This document shows, one piece after another, positions 46,736 through 58,939 of a stretch of DNA of 64,000 nucleotides. Origin of the DNA: Oscheius tipulae (lineage: Eukaryota; Nematoda; Chromadorea; Rhabditida; Rhabditidae); assembly GCA_037178975.1 (NCBI GenBank), contig JASJZH010000005.1, positions 4,588,001 to 4,652,000 on the forward strand, read 5' to 3'. A program made the position numbers and the translations under genes. The notes beneath the pieces are model-generated. The model worked only from the letters and a program-made list of their open reading frames with translations, did not search any database and was not told the origin of the DNA. Numbering within the stretch: the first letter of the stretch is position 1; each line of letters begins with the position of its first letter.

Positions 46736-49010
46736 ATGAAGGTCAGAAAGGTGAATAGCAAGCCGAAGAAGGCTGTTGAAGAAGCTGTAGCCGAGGAACA
46801 GCTGAAGAAGGAGAAGAAAAAGAGAGTGAAGTTTGCTCCGGCGGAAGACGGCATCGAGGTTTGTTCTCCTCCCGTTTCCAAAACTGGTTCACATTTAGAA
46901 TAATTCCGGAACGAAGGAGACAGAAACTGATGAAAAGTTGAAGAAAAGACGAAGAAAACGCGACAAAGAGGACAAACACGCGAAAAGACTCAAGCTGATG
47001 AACGGACTCGTCGGCCCATCTGTCGAAACGGTCGATTTCACTTCGGATCACAAGAAGTTCACCGATTTTGAACTCGATGATCGAATTCTTAAGGTTTTCA
47101 CCTCGTTCTACATCTGAAAATTCAATTTGCAGGTCATTGGTGAACTCGGCTGGGAATACCCGACGCAAGTGCAGGAATCCGTCATTGCCATGGCTCTCGA
47201 GGGTAAAAATATCATGGCCCGAGCTCGTACCGGCAGTGGAAAGACGGCTGCCTTCCTTTTGCCCATTCTACAGAAGCTAATTCAGCACTTGAACGTCAGT
47301 CTTTGTATAGATTCAAAATTTATGGAAATGTTTCAGACAGGAGCCAACGCCCAAGGTCCGTTCGCCCTAGTAATCGCACCGACGAAAGAACTCGCAACTC
47401 AAATCTTCAAACTGCTCGTGAAGCTACTGGCTCCTCTTCCCTTCCTCCACGCCCTGAACTTGTCCGAATTGGCTGACGATGAGAGCTCCGTCTGGCAGAA
47501 TGTGAGTCCCTCAGGCACAAGTAAACGAAACTTTTTCAGGACCATCCCTCGGTAGTTGTCTCGACTCCGGGCAAACTTGTCAAGATGCTCAATCTGCGCT
47601 CCGATTTCTGCAAAAAAATTCGCCATCTCGTTTTGGATGAGGCCGATTTGCTGCTCTCTTTCGGCTACGACAATGAAATGACGTTAGTTATTTGTATAAA
47701 TCTATAATACTTTTAAATTTGCAGTTCACTTCGAGAGCATTTGCCGTCCGAGTACCAGTGTATTTTCACCTCGGCCACCCTGACAGACGATATGACCTTC
47801 CTAAAGAAGATATTCATGACCGGACCTGTGGTTACGATCAAGCTCAAGGAGGGAGATCTGCCGGGGGCTGATCAGCTGACCCAGTATCATATTCTGTGCG
47901 AGACTGACGAGCAGCGCTTCACGATCATGGTCGCAATGATCAAGTTGAAGCTCATTGTAGGCAAGACGATCATCTTCCTCAACAGCACTGATCGCTGCTA
48001 CAAGTTGTCGCTAATTCTGAGAACTTTCGGTGTGAAAACGTGCATATTGAACTCGGAAATGCCTGCGAACAATCGCTGTCATGTCATCAACCAGTTCAAC
48101 GATGGACTCTTCAGTATCATTCTGGCCAGCGATGCTCATGATATGATGGCTCCCGCACAGGAGAACGCTCCAGTCGACGAAACCGAGGAGAAGAGCAAAG
48201 TTTGACATGCTCTCCGAATTTAATAAAGCTTCCCATTTCAGAGCAAGGGAAAAAAGCCCCGCGACAAGGAGGCCGGTGTAGCTCGTGGAATTGACTTCCA
48301 CCATGTTGCCAATGTCATCAATTTCGATTTTCCCCTGACCACGGACATTTACATTCATCGCGTCGGAAGGTTGCCTATTTTTTGTGAAAAAAAAGATAAG
48401 AAATCTCAGAACTGCCCGTGGATGGAACAAGGGAACAGCTCTGTCATTTTGTACTCCCGAAGAACGATCTCTTCTCGACGAGACACAGGCCGAAATCAAC
48501 AAACAGAGTACGTTTTGTTATTTTCCATATATGAAAAAAATGGTTTAGTGGGTCGAGAAGTGCTGCAGCCGTACGAGATCAGAATCAAGGAGTTGGATTC
48601 GTTCGTCCTGAGAACACGCGAGGCTCTGAACAAGTGCAAGAAGAAGACGATCAAGCTGGCTCGAATGCGCGATATCAAGTTGGAACTATTGAGATCACAG
48701 AAGCTCGAAGGATATTTCGCATCGAACCCGAGGGAAAAGGACCTGTTGGCTAGGAATGAGCAGCCCGTAGCCTTGCGTCTTCACACGACTGCCATCGCTG
48801 ATGTCCCCGAGTACATGGGTCAGTTTTCTTCATTTCTGTCGCAACAAATCAAACGTTTCAGTGCCGAAAACCCTCCGCGGGATGGACTTCTCGAACGGGC
48901 CGAAGCAGAAAGGAAAGAAGGGAATGAAGCACAGAAAGAAGGTCTTCTCGACCAACCAGAAGAAGTTCAATCGCCGGAAGAACGATCCGCTTCATTCGTT
49001 TAAAGTCTAA
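46736..49010 (+). CDS. ddx56: DEAD-box RNA helicase DDX56 (Dbp9)
   Basis: Multi-exon, short introns. A basic N-terminus (KKRRRKRDKEDKHAKRLK) precedes the helicase core: Q motif YPTQVQESVI, motif I ARTGSGKT, Ia IAPTKELATQ, TPGKL, II VLDEADLLLSFG, III SATL, IV GKTIIFLNS, VI YIHRVGRTARG (split by an intron). Sequence between V and VI, and the basic C-terminus (KKGMKHRKKVFSTNQKKFNR), follow the Dbp9/DDX56 pattern. The enzyme acts in nucleolar 60S subunit assembly. Motif V region is extended by an acidic/basic insert (about ENAPVDETEEKSK). Ends at TAA 49008-49010. Confidence 0.92.
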
Positions 49011-49325
49011 TTGTTACTGTTGATTTATTCATTGTCCACTTGTTGTCTGTTGGCAGTTTGTTATAAACTCTTTAGTATCTTTTTGTTTCACGTCTCTCTT
49101 GGTTTGAAGCCATTTTGATCTTGTAATTCTAGTCAGTTTAGTAATAGTTCGTCAGGCGGCTCCCATCATTTGAATCTTCGGCGCGCTTTTATGAATTCTT
49201 CCAAAATGGTTTTATGACGTAATTCACTTTGTTCAGAGTTTTTCGTATTCAGCGTGCCATAGAGCCACCTGGTGTATAAAAAATAGCAGATAATTACAGA
49301 GATAGTAGAAAATTCTCATATTGAA
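49011..49325. other. intergenic, nothing recognised
   Basis: 3' flank of DDX56; no gene seen before the repeat copy beginning about 49326. Confidence 0.4.
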
Positions 49326-49515
49326 ACAACAACGGTAAAACTCCCAGGTTTCTGTATTATTTTCACATTCTAGGGTTCTTTTACACGCTGAATACAATAA
49401 ACATAGTTAAAATCTGAAAATTAAATTACGCCAGGAAACCCGATTTAAATTCTTAAAGGCGCGCCAAAAAGTCAAACGAAGGGGTGCCGCCTGCCGAACT
49501 ATTACCCCGATTTTA
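49326..49515 (+). repeat. dispersed repeat copy 2 abutting CDK7
   Basis: Matches the window start (1-230): acaacggtaaa, acacgctgaata, and the block encoding RQKVKRRG followed by gccgaactattacc. It is frameshifted relative to copy 1. It ends about 20 bp before the CDK7 start, so it now forms the CDK7 5' flank. Confidence 0.5.
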
Positions 49516-49535
49516 TGTACAAAAGGAAGTATAGG

Positions 49536-51146
49536 ATGGGAGAGAGGGCCAAGCGCTACGAGAAGATCAAGCACTTGGGAGAAGGACAATTCGCCAACGT
49601 TTACAAGGCCAAGGATTTGGAGACGGGCGACTATGTCGCCATTAAGAAGGTTCTGGAAAAAAGAACAAGCCTTACCATGAAACTTTCAGATCAAACTGGG
49701 CTCGAGAGCAGAGGCACGAGACGGAGTGAATAGAACGGCCTTGAGAGAAATCAAACTGCTCCAGGAGATTCACCACGACAATATTATCGGGGCCAGTTTC
49801 CTTTTCTGTATTTCCAATTGACAAGTTTTAGCTCCGCGACGTGCTCGGCAGTCGCAACACAATCCAGCTCGTCTTCGATTTTATGGAAACGGATCTGGAA
49901 CACGTCGTGAAGGACCGATCTATCATCTTGAACCCGTCTCAGATCAAGAATATGTCTCTTCAGACCTTCCTCGGTCTCGAGTTTCTTCATGAACACTGGA
50001 TTCTACACAGGGTTAGGGGGCGTTTTGATGTTTTACAATGGAAATTATAGGATTTGAAGCCGAACAATTTGTTGATGAACGCTGCCGGACGCATCAAAAT
50101 AGCCGATTTTGGCCTGGCTCGATTCTTCGGCTCGCCAAACAGGAATTATACGCATCAGGCTAGTAAAATTTCCAACCCTTTTCCCCACTCCATACTAACT
50201 AAATGACTTTTCCAATGACAAAGAATGAAAAAACAGTCTTACCGCAAATACGACCGATTTGCAGGTTGTAACACGCTGGTATCGAGCTCCGGAGCTCATT
50301 TTTGGAGCCAAATCCTATGGTGTCGGAGTGGATAACTGGGCCATGGGATGCATTATTGCAGAGCTTCTTCTCCGAGTAATTTCATTCCCTTTACAACGCA
50401 ATTATCAATCATTTTAGAATCCTCTCTTCCCAGGAGAATCGGATATCGGCCAAATAGTCAAGATCTTCGAGGTTCTTGGCAGTCCGAAGCCGGAAGACTG
50501 GCCGCTGATGACAAGTTTGAGCGACTACTTCGAGATGAAGGAGGAGAGTCCCGGACACGCGATGAACTTCATCTTTTCGGCCGCCGGGGATGATTTGATC
50601 GAGATGATGACCGGACTCTTCACCTACGATCCACTTAGGCGATGGACATCAACACAAGCTCTCAAATGCTCCTATTTTAGGTTTGTTTACCAGCCGTCCT
50701 TTTGCCTCCAGTTTGCATTGGCGGCTGCGCCGCTTTGTAGTAACAAGACTCTCAGTGACTTCACTGCGACAAATACAAAGTTCTAGAGCGCACCCAATTT
50801 TGGCAATAACTTTCTGAACAACGATTTCTGGATAAAATAATTGGCTCGCTTCTGGTTTGTGGCCTCGGATAAACAAACAAATAAACAGTATCCACCACAG
50901 AAACCATCGCGCTTTAGATAGTAGAGATACTTTTCCCTCTAACTGTAGGCAATAAAAGGCAAAACAACGGGCGTCAACAAATATAACTATTTCAGCAACG
51001 ATCCACCATGCTGCCCAGACGAAGATCTGCCCCTTCCCGGCCGTGCTCTTGCCTACCAAAGCAGTCGTCGCCGTCGATTTGGCGAAGAAGACGACCACGC
51101 CGAGCCGGCCAGAAAACGTCTGATCTTCGACTCGTCCTTCAATTAG
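49536..51146 (+). CDS. cdk7: CDK7, CDK-activating kinase / TFIIH
   Basis: ORTHOLOGUE of CDK7: [112 protein letters not shown]. The T-loop threonine of VVTRWYR and the upstream serine are retained. C-terminus has [19 protein letters not shown] and ends [11 protein letters not shown], matching the family's KKLIF end. It forms the CAK trimer with cyclin H and MAT1 and phosphorylates cell-cycle CDKs and the Pol II tail. The last intron (50681-50995) is 315 nt because it contains a copy of dispersed repeat A; other introns are 35-100 nt. A second in-frame ATG at 49515 lies in repeat-derived DNA. Confidence 0.93.
50711..50931 (+). repeat. dispersed repeat family A, copy 3, in CDK7 intron
   Basis: About 220 bp matching 17538-17772 from gcattggcggctg to ccatcgcgctttagatag. 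Internal deletion of about 20 bp relative to that copy. Same orientation as the host gene. Confidence 0.7.
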
Positions 51147-51186
51147 ATCTCTTTACGGGTTGCTTTGTGATATTTCTCTCTTTGTG

Positions 51187-51192
51187 AATAAA
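51187..51192 (+). terminator. poly(A) signal of CDK7
   Basis: AATAAA 41 nt after the stop codon at 51144-51146. Confidence 0.6.
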
Positions 51193-51991
51193 TTTCCAGT
51201 TTGATCCAGTCAAATCGTATGCTCCTCTTCCTCCCCCGCATTCATGTGTCTGTTTTTTCAATTCTCTCGCCGCTACGTGTTGTAAAGGCAAGCCGCCGTC
51301 GGCTATTCCTGCAACAGCCAGGCGCTCAGAGCAGCACAGCACATCACAATTTCATTTCTATCCGTATCTTTTTATTCTTTTCCGACTCTCTTTTTGATTT
51401 ACTCGACACTGTTTCACATACGCTACAGTATCCGCAGTATTTTTGAGCGAGCTCTTAGAAGATATGACGCATTGACACAATTTACTGAAGTTTGGGAACT
51501 CTCAGGAGGTGTCAGCTGACTCGTGTACCTCGCGTTCAGTGCATTTCTAGAATAGAATTAGTTTCTCGACAGACATTCCCGTTCAATCTGAACCCCTAGT
51601 TTTTGGTAGCAAACACTCAGACTTCTGCTTCTTGATGTTCTACTCTTATGCCAATAAGTCAAATGTTCTTTGGTAGTCTGTTGATATTGTGAACCTGCCA
51701 ATGACACGACAACGGAACAAGTGTTATTTGACTCACGGTAGCTATTCGATTGGTGACTTTGATTTGAACACCTTGTTTCCATCCAATACACTCTGCAAAG
51801 GAATTGATGTTTTTAGCCACGTTCTCCCGCTACCTCGTGACTCATAAATTAATTTTACAACACGTTCAAGCTATCTACTTCAAAAACCCTCGTTCGTCGA
51901 CATTTTGCAATTCGCATCATGCTTCGCCGTTGCTTAGTGTTTTTTTCTCAAACCCAATTCAGTCAAACCGTTCCATTTCAGTCGATCGAAA
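51193..51991. other. intergenic, nothing recognised
   Basis: About 800 bp between CDK7 and the next plus-strand gene; no exon or RNA gene seen. Confidence 0.4.
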
Positions 51992-53252
51992 ATGGACCTC
52001 CTGAGCTCCCCTAGTTTCCACCATATCTCTCCACTTACTCGCTCCCGTAGTGATGTCAGGTCGTCCGCGATGAAAAGGTTCGCTATCCAATCATGTTCTT
52101 ATCCCCAGTCTTCAGATCCAACTCGTTCTCCGGTCTCTCGACGGAACGCAGTTATTCTGGAGGATTCACTCGTCCCTCCTACGGATACGGAGGTGGCTAC
52201 ATGGCTCGATCTCTCTCGAAATCCGGTACGATGATAGCTCTCGTTCCCATCTCCCTCATTCTGCTCTCGCTTTACCTCCTCTTCTCTCTAACATAGAGCT
52301 TAGGTAGAACTAAAAAGCCGGATATGTAGAGCGCTAGTGTCCCGGCTACAGTTGTGTCCAGAAGAATACAGGTACTTGAGCTGGGTTCAAGTAAAGATTT
52401 CTACGCTTGTTCCTTATGCTTTCAACAGAGACATGAGACGGAAAACTCATGAAATGCAAGCATTGTTATAAAGAGACAGGTTATATAGACTCAATAGTAA
52501 TCGAGGACAGTCTGTAATAGTCCATTGTACCAGTAATAAGTCAAGTATGTACCACTTGACATTTGTAGAACACGGGCCCTACGTTCAGATTGGTAGATCT
52601 GACTAACGTATCAGAGAATAGGACTAGTAAAAGTTTCCACTAGCAGAGCAAGGAGTACAATACCTCGTTGATAGATAGGAAAACTGATTCTTTCCAGGAT
52701 CCTCTCTGTTCGGCCGTTCTCTTACCGCCACCGCTCTTACGAAGACTGCTCCGCTCCACAATGTCGGAGTTCAGAGAAGCACACCCCATTTCACGGACAG
52801 ATATCCCTACGTCCGATACAGTTACGGAAACACTGACACGGCTCTTGGGGTTCTGACCCAGTCCGAGTCGGTTTACTCTCGTAATCCTGGAGTTCGTGAT
52901 ATGGGAACGAAGCGCTGGCTGGAGGGCAAGCTGAACAGCTACAATACGGGGCTGTTCACTCGACCGGACAGGACTCAACATGTTGAGAAACCAATGACGC
53001 CGAAGAGGAACTATATCCGCTACATGCCGGTCGATGATGCAGTTGACATGTACAAGAAGAGATGCATGACTGTCGGAACTCTTTCTAAGGTCTGTCTATT
53101 TCTGTCTCTTGGATCAATCCATTTAGTACTGGCTCTCGCCGGCTACTTGGGCTTCTCGACGTGAGAAGGAGCTCAACCTCTCGTCCAGTCTCAGCCGTGG
53201 CTCCTACTCCTACTCGAATCGATTCGACCGCTTCAGCAGCCGTCTCTACTAA
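51992..53252 (+). CDS. Arg/Tyr/Ser-rich protein, uncharacterised
   Basis: Exons 51992-52077, 52116-52225, 52698-53089 and 53127-53252 sum to 714 nt (237 residues). No signal peptide or membrane segment in the spliced form. The N-terminus is Ser/Gly/Tyr-rich (RSYSGGFTRPSYGYGGGYMA). The middle looks conserved and is Arg/Tyr-rich (HFTDRYPYVRYSYGNTD; KRNYIRYMPVDDAVDMYKKR; YWLSPATWASRREKE). It ends SYSYSNRFDRFSSRLY. The composition resembles structural or cytoskeleton-associated nematode proteins, but I recognise no family. Retention of intron 2 (52226-52697) would add a hydrophobic 20-residue tail and a stop; see findings. Poly(A) signal AATAAA at 53362-53367. Confidence 0.65.
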
Positions 53253-53368
53253 CCAAAACAACCATCTCTCTCACTCCCGATAACCCCAGCGATCCCTCTC
53301 TCATCAATTACAGCGTCTCCCATCGAGGATTGATGTTTTGTTTCTGTTTACGTTTTTTCGAAATAAAA

Positions 53369-54247
53369 TCATGGAAATTGGTCCTGTTGACGGGCTTTGA
53401 ACCGGTTAAGATCGGTAAAATAGCGGAAGCAGCTGCAGACGCTTCTAAGGGCCCAGAGTTGGACGAAGAGAAGCGAGAGGAGACTGGAAACCATCATCAT
53501 GGCTCGGCGTTCGTATTCGTGACGGGGTGATTCGACCGCGACGAAGACTTGGAGGATGTAGGTCGTGTGACAGCCGACTGCGATGGCTATCATGGCAGAA
53601 GAAATGGCTGTGGCGAACAGGAAAATTATCTGAAATTTGCTCATTGTCAAAAAAGAATAATTTAATTTTGAAAGACGGTCGAGAATAGTGGCAGACTAAA
53701 GCTATGATTGATCGACATTCACAGTCATGCTCTTCTGTCTCTCTCCCTTCGCAGATTCAATTTAGACTTTACAAACCTGCAGTGTTATGAATGGATACAG
53801 AAAAGATGGACGATGTTGAACAACTCCGACCAGCAAGTACAGAAGTGAGACAACTACTGATATTGTTGGGATAACGTAACCCTTGAGACTGGAGCTCTCT
53901 TCCTAAAGAAACAAGTTTTTGACTACAGAACAAGTAGTTACTTCCATAGAGGCGAAGACACCGTAGAAGAGAACGATGAATACGATGGCCATCGCCATTA
54001 GGCCAATCACTACCGTGGCTGTTTTGACATGGAGACATCCGAAACAAGTACGATAGGTGAGATGGTTGTGTTTGAAGACTCGGACACTGGTGGTACTCCG
54101 AACACTCTGCAAAGAAATGATTAGTGGGAAGTTTGGAAAAGAGTGACGCCCGACCTGCCGAAACTGGAGCAGACTGACAAGACTGGCCGATCGTTCGGCC
54201 ATCTCCTGTGACGAATGGTTGAGCTCTTTAATAAGAAGCTTCTCCAT
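53369..54247 (-). CDS. LAPTM/DUF7027-like four-TM protein
   Basis: Exons 54155-54247, 53942-54106, 53777-53902 and 53369-53629 sum to 645 nt (214 residues). The segment CFGCLHVKTATVVIGLMAMA matches the signature of lysosomal LAPTM-like and nematode DUF7027 proteins (Cys pair, HV(R/K)T, then TM1). Three more membrane segments follow (GYVIPTISVVVSLLYLLVGV; IIFLFATAISSAMIAIAVGC; VSSLLSLLFVQLWALRSVCS). The 31-residue N-terminal exon is helical and polar. Likely an endolysosomal membrane protein. Its topology is shared with the gene at 4730-5649, although that one lacks a recognisable Cys-pair exon. Stop codon lies in the 3' end zone of the plus-strand gene (53362 signal), so transcripts overlap tail to tail. 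Confidence 0.75.
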
Positions 54248-55180
54248 TAGCCGTTATGGGAGAGATTGAGGCCATTTTCCTTTTTGGCGCCAAAGTGATA
54301 GCCCAGGATATGGCGCATTAGCCGGCAGACGAGAGCTGTTTTTAAAGGGACTCTTTTAGAGAAACTAGATTGCATATTCAAGCACATTCGCATATAATGT
54401 TTCACGGGGTGTCGTTCTCAAAGCAATTATTCTCTTCCTCATGGGAGGGGCTTTACGTGCCAACGTCAAGACAGACAAATTGGGAAAGGAAATTGACTTT
54501 TACAAGGAGGTTCATATCGGGACCACAATCTGAGGTCTAAGGCTATCAACATCAATTATGAAAAGTGCCCACGTTCTTTGCGACTTATCCTTTGGGATCA
54601 TCTACTGGTTAAACGCATTTCTTATATGGTCTACAGAGCTGCAGAAAATTGCAAAACTTGTTTAACTAAAGATACATTTTCAAACGAATTTTTTTGAGCT
54701 CGTATTCGGTTTTTATTTACGCTGATGTAGAGACTAACTTTTTCAAATGCTAACCCTTTTTACCGAGCAAATAAGGTCTTGGAAAGCTGATAAAGGGGCT
54801 GCCACTAAATGTTCTGTCTACTTAAGTAAAAATTTATTAGCTCTCGGTAACACTTCTGATCAGGCTTGTTATTTCTTGTTCAAAGAATTTTGCTAACCAC
54901 CTTGTAGCTTAGGGACTTTGTTCTTTCCTTTCTGTGACTTTCTCAGTTAGTTGATACAGTGAAAGTAGTTGTTTCAAAATAATTCCCAAAAAACAGTTGT
55001 CATCTGTCTGATCAAAATGAGTCTTTGCTTCGTGTCAAAGCTTTTCCCTACATAATCCTAATCTTTTAGAAGCCATGTATACTCAAAGACAAAATGTCAG
55101 CCCATAAGCATCTCGGAAAAAATCACAGTGAACACATGCTAATGATATTATGAGAGTTTTCCGCCTGACTTCCCGCAAAC

Positions 55181-55322
55181 AAACCTTGGTGCTCCGTATA
55201 CTCCTCAAGCTCCGTGTCGACTTCACTGAACGAAGAGAGTTTCTTGAACACTGATGTGAAAGAGGGGCCGGTAGGCGTCCAGGGCCCGGTGGTCGTCTCA
55301 AAATTGAAGTCTGCACCGTGGC
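55181..55322 (-). CDS. isolated candidate exon
   Basis: A minus-strand segment between an acceptor (ggtgcag) and a donor (CAAG|gtttgt) is open and coding-like: FNFETTTGPWTPTGPSFTSV then FKKLSSFSEVDTELEEYTEH. No connected exons found in about 1 kb on either side. Could belong to a long-intron gene or be a remnant. Confidence 0.3.
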
Positions 55323-56269
55323 CAGGGTCGTCTCATTCACAGGGAGAGAGAGAGGGGAGGGAGAAAGGCGATTAAGAGGAGGAGCAGGAGTAGCGTCAGA
55401 GAGGGAATGAGGAGGCGGGATCGGATGTAAGCGATTAGTCGGCTAGAAGACAGCGGAAGCCTAATTTAATTTGTTATTTAGAGATTACCATAGTTGAGAG
55501 TTATTTTGCAGTCTCGCTAGCTTCTTCTCTCTCTGCCTTTCATTTAGTAGATTCTCTGTCGGCGATTGGGCCACTTCAGCATGGTGATAAATACCAATAT
55601 TTTTCTCGAACGCTGAGTTCTCTAATTGACACGGAGAGCGAAACAACGGGTTCAAACAAGATTGTTAATCCAATCACCCTGGAGCAGTTCACTGTGTATT
55701 CTTTGAGTATACATGGCTTCAGGTGGCTGCTGTTTGGCACCACTATCGCTACTAGAATATACTACACGAGTCGAAGTACTCGAGCATAGTCATCCGTGAA
55801 GATAAGCAGATTTCGGACGTAGGCACACTGGTCATCGCTAGTGACTAACGTTCTGGATCTACAGCCAGCATCTTCCTTTAAGTACGCTCTAACGTACATA
55901 GCCCACGATCTCACATGCTTAGCATGACTTTGTTGTTATTTTTTATTGCTGTCTGTTTTGCACATTATGTGCACATAAACGTTCTCTAAGAAAGATGTTG
56001 AACATTGGGATCACAGAATGATACGTAGAGCCAACAATTGAAAGCCTCATTTTTCAAATAATAAGAACGACTTTTCGATCTCTCGTCTCTTCCTCTCACT
56101 ATCCTATTTGACCTTCCTAACTGTAAAAACACTGGCAAAAGCTTAAGTACTAAACTGGTAAATCTAACCTGACCGCTCCTGACCTAGCGTCGCTTCCATC
56201 AAACAAACCGATCTCCATTTAGCGGCTTGAATTGTCAGTTGGTCATATTTAGTTCTGATCTTCAATCTT

Positions 56270-56710
56270 AAGGTGTCCTCGGAACAATATAACTACTTCC
56301 CAAAACACAAAACGTTTGCAACTTTTCCAAGTCACGTCACCCTGCCCACCAACAGTTGTATTTCTGGATCTGAATGCATCAATGGAGATTGTTGTCTGCT
56401 ATGCTCCAAACCATGTCAGCCATGCTCCAAACCACATCTGGACATCGATTCGCTGAAGAAATCCCTAAAAAAAGGCCTGGAGCGAGCTCGATGATGCCTA
56501 CCTGCGTGCCACCGTCGACACCATCGCCAAACGTTTCAAGGCCTGTGTCGATGCTCACGGCGATATCTTTGAACTTCAACGTACACTTATGTTTAGTTTT
56601 TTGTTAAGAATAAAACCTTTATGGTCGATTTTCTTGTTCTGCTCTATTTTTGTTTTCACGGTACTTTTATCTTGTCAACGTAATTGTGGGCCACCCTGTA
56701 TATTGGCATT
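56270..56710 (+). mobile_element. mariner/Tc1-type transposon remnant
   Basis: Around 56440-56580, in two frames, the text reads DIDSLKKSLKKG then WSELDDAYLRATVDTIAKRF and KACVDAHGDIFE, the C-terminal end of a DDE transposase of the kind common in nematodes and arthropods. The end at about 56680-56702 (cgtaattgtgggccaccctg before ta) looks like a mariner-type terminal inverted repeat next to a TA target. The rest of the transposase and the left end are missing. Confidence 0.5.
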
Positions 56711-57019
56711 TGTTTTCTGGAACATTAGCCAACAGAATTCTATTGTCCCGTTTTTGCACAATCCAAGCTACCCTTCTTTTCGCCGTCGCTTTTTAATTAT
56801 AATCCCCTTTTTGGTGCTAAATATTCGGAGAATATATTTTTTTTAATCTACGTCCGTTAGTAATAAAAAAATGGTTTAGGACAACTATTTTGTAGATTCG
56901 CGTCTACGTCGTCTTGTCTCTCAGTGGCAAAAACCATGGAAAAAAAGTTCGAGAGAGATTAGATAGAAAGGAGCTGAGGAATCGCAATTTTTAGTTTTAG
57001 CGCGCGCGCCAAGCCAACT

Positions 57020-57240
57020 CGAAACCCAACCAGCAATTGAGGGTCACCGAGAGGCACAGAGACAGGGACAGGTAGACTGAGAGTTAGAGAAACATTTCAG
57101 TTCTCAATGCCCTATAGGATTTCATGGATCCGGAGCCTACTGTATGCACGACGACGAAGATACTTTTTGGGAAGATGCTGATGCTCAAGACCAGTTGGAA
57201 ACCCTTTTGAATGCTGGATCCTGCTAATTATTGTAAACTA
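57020..57240 (+). other. possible short ORF, unrecognised
   Basis: After an acceptor-like acatttcag (ending about 57098) the frame MHDDEDTFWEDADAQDQLET runs to a TAA near 57230. Acidic, short, upstream Ser/Arg-like frame also open. No partner exons seen. Confidence 0.2.
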
Positions 57241-57829
57241 TTTATGATTGTAGGTATTCCCACCCTGAGAATTCCTTCCCTGATACTCGCTCTCTATTTA
57301 TCCTGGTGCTATGATTATGAACTATTGTATATTGCTATAGTCCATGAAATTTTTACAAATCGCCTAGAGCTCTGACTCTCGGGCGGCCTTCAAAACGTAG
57401 GGCAACTATGGTTCAAATCCTGCCTAATGTTTCGATACCTAACTAAGTAGTATTTATTTAGGTTTCACCACACGTTTAAAGGGACCCTCACTTTGCGGGT
57501 GTAAGGGTGTTCCGGAAACGCATTTTTGGGTTCAAATTTTGTGCGGAAATTTAAAAAAAAACAATTTATTTTAGTTTCTTTCTGTATTTTTTGGTGCTTT
57601 ACGCACATTTTCTCGATTTCTAAGTGTGTTAAGTCGATTTGCCGTCTAATTCTACCCTATCGCAGTCTACTTCGATCAAAAAATGGAGAAAAAAACCGTG
57701 CAATGGAAAAGATAGCGTTTTGCCAATTTTTCCAAACGGTCAGCTGTCAGCTCCTAAGCTGTGCGAAATCGAATGAAGGAATTCTTTGACGAGTTGTATC
57801 AACAAACGGAATGTGGTTCCGATACCCCA

Positions 57830-58420
57830 GCCCCCTCTAGAAGAAGTTCCACCAGTTTGGAGTTTGAAATTTAACCAGCCCGTAGTACAAGCCGGCTTCC
57901 GTCAAACTTTCTCTACCGCGGAAAACCTTCGTACCATCAAGTAACTGATCGATGAAGCCTACGGTTATCGCAATCATTTTTATTTTGTGTTTGCCGATTT
58001 CCGGAAAGCCTATGACACAATCGAGTGGGACGCCGTGTGGAATTCTCTTCAACAACACGAAGCAGACTAACTCTACGTCGAAATGCTGCGGAAGGTCTAC
58101 CATCAAGCTGGCTGCAAGATCAAGGTGAGTCGGCATGAGATTTCATCAAAAAACTAGAGCTTTCAAGAGGACCATCAACTTATTCATTCCAAAACCCACG
58201 AGGACCTAGTGGAGATCGACATCAAGTTCGTCAAGGCTGCGTGCTCTCTCCACTCCTCTTCAGCGCTGTGCTTGAAGACATCTTCCGACGACTCAATTGG
58301 GACAACTTCGGCTTCAACATCAACGACCGTAAGCCGAACCATCTTCGCTACGCCGACAATGTCGTCCTTAGGGAAGAGCCTTGTATTTGGTTTTCAAGGG
58401 TTGCTAAAATTCTCAAAGTG
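57830..58420 (+). mobile_element. non-LTR retrotransposon reverse transcriptase remnant (RTE-like)
   Basis: In-frame pieces: QAGFRQTFSTAENLRTIK, FYFVFADFRKAYDTIEWDAV, then VRQGCVLSPLLFSAVLEDIF, RRLNWDNFGFNINDRKPNHL and RYADNVVL. These are RT motifs 1-5 of an RTE/BovB-type non-LTR element; the catalytic YADD reads YADN. Internal stops and a frame change show it is dead. No endonuclease domain or tail found. Confidence 0.75.
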
Positions 58421-58939
58421 TCTTAGTCGGCTGGAGATAAGTGTTATCCGATAAGGTCCTATTTGTTTCATGAGTTCTTCATATATTTTTGAAGAGCTTA
58501 TGAATGTCTCTGTCTCTGGCTCTCCAACATCAGTCTCCGAGCATTATTTAACACCTCCGATGTTTTCTGGGAAAGCCCGACTGGCTCTTGATTCCAGCGC
58601 TCTGTTCCTTACTCATACCATTGGCCACAAAAGGCAGCCCCAGTTTTCATAAGAATACACCTTTCGGGTTACACGCAGCTCTTTGGAGTGGCTATTAACA
58701 ATCGTTTTACTGGAGAAAAGACAAATAGGTACGCGACGAAGGGGTGCAACAATTTGGGCTGGTGGCCTAACTTGTACTTACTTAGAAACCGAGTAAATTA
58801 GTGTAAAGCATCAAAAAAGGCAAAAAAAACTTGAATTCAAGAATTTCTTATTTCCCATCAAATTCAAAAAAGCGCACGGTTCATCCTTACAATCATAATT
58901 GGACTATCTCTCTAACTTCAAAAAAGCCGCGACATATTT

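Noticed and set aside
52901-53164. Hydrophobic read-through of intron 3 in the Arg/Tyr-rich gene
   Set aside because: Explained by a pyrimidine-rich 37-nt intron read as Leu/Ser/Phe; weaker than the intron 2 case.
57361-57430. tRNA-like B box (ggttcaaatcc)
   Set aside because: The T-stem does not pair and no A box or acceptor stem fits; not a tRNA and too weak for a SINE call.
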